Source of the DNA: Pseudoalteromonas phenolica
GTDB taxonomy: Bacteria > Pseudomonadota > Gammaproteobacteria > Enterobacterales > Alteromonadaceae
Assembly: GCF_005886345.1 (NCBI RefSeq)
Contig: NZ_PNEC01000047.1
Location: 1 to 61,181, forward strand
Direction: 5' to 3'
Length of the DNA: 61,181 bases
Every line of letters starts with the position of its first letter. Within the stretch, counting starts at the first letter, position 1. The notes beneath the pieces are model-generated. The model did no database searches and was not told where the DNA came from. It was given only the letters and a program-made list of their open reading frames with translations. The position numbers and the translations under genes were made by a program. Below are positions 59,939 to 61,181 of the stretch, piece after piece.

Positions 59939-60760
59939 ATGAAAAAAGTAACATTATTAATCGATAGTAAAAATAAGTCGTTAGATGTTGGCTGCTTGTA
60001 CGAAGTGTTTGGTGCTACAGCTTTATCTGACAAAGGTGTGCAATGTCAGTTTGTCCACTTGGATATGCTTGACAACTTACCCTTTCATGGAAAGTTGGGT
60101 TTAGTTCTTGACTCAGATGTCTTAATTATCAGTGGTTTTAATAATGAACCATTTCGTCAAGCGCAAAAATCCTTATCAAGTTGCGCAAATCAAGGTGGTG
60201 AAATTCATGTAATTGAAAATGAAAGAGTATTTTCTTTTGTAGCACAATCACTAGATGGGCGAGTTAGAAATTCAATTTTCGCCGTAGATGGTGGGCTTAA
60301 TCTCATCACCTGGGGAGTAAACCTTATAAAATTAAAATACGGCATATCAGTTGGTAGTGATGTTATGAAAGGAATGGCGGTATGCCCGGCTGATCTCATG
60401 CAGTTGCAAAATGAATATGAAGGTGATTTACAAGCCAGTTCTCATAATTTTAGGGAGGCATTGATTTGGGCCGAAAAGAATCTAGATAAAGTGCTCACAG
60501 TTGAGCAGGTTGCAAGTCGAGCCTGCTTATCTAGAAGGGCTTTTGATCGAAAATTTAAAGAGCTATTTGGTACAACACCAAAAGCTTGGCTAACTAAGTT
60601 AAAACTAGAAAAGGCTAAATATTACTTACAAAATAGTGATATTGAAATTGAGAAAGTAGCCGTGCTTTCAGGTTTTGGTAGTTATATAAATTTAAGGAAT
60701 TGTTTTAATAAGAATATGGGTGAAAGGCCAAGTTTTTATAGGGTTTTGAATAGAGTTTAA
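59939..60760 (+). CDS. GlxA-like AraC-family transcriptional regulator
   Basis: 273 residues from ATG 59939; GTG 59927 is possible. N-terminal DJ-1/PfpI-like domain (about 1-170), with VTLLIDSKNKSLDVGCLYEVFG. The usual nucleophile-elbow and GLLDGRxAT signature is degenerate (AQSLDGRVRN), so it is probably a ligand-sensing rather than enzymatic domain. C-terminal AraC double helix-turn-helix (about 180-273) with LTVEQVASRACLSRRAFDRKFKELFG and the GFGSYINLRNCFNKNMGERPSFYR signature. Sits inside the exporter operon upstream of peptide 2, a likely local regulator. Confidence 0.92.
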   Translation: MKKVTLLIDSKNKSLDVGCLYEVFGATALSDKGVQCQFVHLDMLDNLPFHGKLGLVLDSDVLIISGFNNEPFRQAQKSLSSCANQGGEIHVIENERVFSFVAQSLDGRVRNSIFAVDGGLNLITWGVNLIKLKYGISVGSDVMKGMAVCPADLMQLQNEYEGDLQASSHNFREALIWAEKNLDKVLTVEQVASRACLSRRAFDRKFKELFGTTPKAWLTKLKLEKAKYYLQNSDIEIEKVAVLSGFGSYINLRNCFNKNMGERPSFYRVLNRV

Positions 60761-60804
60761 ATGGGTTTTTGTTTTTTAATTATATTTATTTTTTAGAGGT
60801 TTAT

Positions 60805-60954
60805 ATGAAGTTAAAGTTGAATAAAAAAAGTATTAAATCATTATCGAAAGAGCAAGCTAAACTAGCTCCTGAAATGACGGCTAAAGTCGGTGGCGGAATT
60901 TGGTGGCCAACAGATTGTTTTCGTACTATTTGCGTGATAGTTGTCACAGAGTAA
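60805..60954 (+). CDS. candidate double-glycine exported peptide precursor 2
   Basis: 49 residues from ATG 60805, with AGAGG 5 nt upstream. Leader KLKLNKKSIKSLS (2-14), Leu20, Thr25, Val28 and Gly29-Gly30-Gly31, a classic C39 processing site. The core is hydrophobic, IWWPTDCFRTICVIVVTE, with two Cys four residues apart (Cys38, Cys43). It lies 44 nt after the regulator gene and 0.9 kb after the C39 exporter. The leader resembles GG-leader natural-product precursors with an LxLNKK start. Modification type is unknown; a disulfide is possible. Confidence 0.85.
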   Translation: MKLKLNKKSIKSLSKEQAKLAPEMTAKVGGGIWWPTDCFRTICVIVVTE

Positions 60955-60965
60955 TAAAAGTTCAA

Positions 60966-60996
60966 AGCTTCAATAGGCGATTAGCTTATTGAAGCT
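60966..60996 (+). terminator. hairpin after peptide 2
   Basis: Ten-bp stem AGCTTCAATA / TATTGAAGCT with an 11-nt loop, 12 nt past the stop. No strong U-tract; end of the cassette transcript is the likely role. Confidence 0.6.
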
Positions 60997-61181
60997 CTTG
61001 CTAAGTTATTTTTGAGATATAAATCGGCCCGGTAACGCATTTTTCAGCCAGCTTTAATTGGCATCTTTTAATCATACGATACCCCTCATTTTGTATTGAA
61101 ATCAGAGTTTAAGCCTCTTTTTTTAATACCGTATTGCATACTACTGTTTTTATATAATATTTGTCTGCTTGTCTGCTTGTC
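60997..61181. other. right-end non-coding sequence
   Basis: 185 bp without a supportable gene. The last 19 bases are 2.4 copies of the octamer GTCTGCTT (61163-61181), which may continue beyond the window. Confidence 0.5.
61163..61181. repeat. octamer tandem repeat at the window edge
   Basis: GTCTGCTT repeated twice plus GTC, cut by the window end; the full copy number cannot be seen. Confidence 0.7.

Overview
The window is a chromosomal segment of a marine gammaproteobacterium, most likely Pseudoalteromonas or a close relative in the Alteromonadales. The evidence is the protein sequences, the dnaA-dnaN-recF-gyrB / rpmH-rnpA-yidD-yidC-mnmE / mioC-mnmG-rsmG-parA-parB-atp gene order, and two copies of a short palindromic element with ATACCAATCC ends that I associate with this group. 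About 85% of the window is conserved housekeeping DNA around the replication origin. Only the last 9 kb is clearly accessory.

Layout. 1-600: promoters and leader of an rRNA operon that runs leftward out of the window. 616-9.5 kb: yrdA, yrdB, aroE, a truncated globin and a heme-binding chemoreceptor, then hemF, tsaC, yrdD, smg, dprA and a LysM protein. 9.6-16 kb: def-fmt-rsmB-trkA, a PilZ protein and trkH. 16-24.5 kb: yigZ, pepQ, slt, the fatty-acid oxidation operon fadBA with a FadR-like operator, and tusA. 24.5-34.4 kb: a small lipoprotein, glyQS, and the leftward dnaA-dnaN-recF-gyrB operon. 34.9-39 kb: rpmH-rnpA-yidD-yidC-mnmE. 39-44.9 kb: mioC, oriC (40161-40480, with 15 GATC sites in 308 bp, DnaA boxes and three 12-nt AT-rich repeats), then mnmG-rsmG-parA-parB. 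44.9-52 kb: the full ATP synthase operon atpIBEFHAGDC with its promoter and terminator.

The accessory part (52.1-61 kb) begins with a ToxR/CadC-type membrane regulator. It continues with what looks like a self-contained secreted-peptide system: a 49-residue peptide gene, a small exported protein whose lipoyl-like domain is split by a (Gln-Glu)9 linker, an NTF2-like protein, a CvaA-like HlyD adaptor, a CvaB-like ABC exporter with an N-terminal C39 peptidase, a GlxA/AraC-type regulator, and a second 49-residue peptide gene. The two peptides share a leader pattern (LK-hydrophobic-NK...LS, Thr25, hydrophobic 28, Gly31). Their C-terminal 18 residues are unrelated. This fits two exporter substrates, cut after a Gly-Gly or Ala-Gly leader end and carrying different cores. 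No lanthionine synthetase, cyclodehydratase or radical-SAM enzyme is present, so the product may be an unmodified or disulfide-bonded peptide, or modifying enzymes may lie elsewhere. I regard this cassette as the most novel content of the window.

All calls come from reading the sequence. No database search, folding program or alignment program was run.
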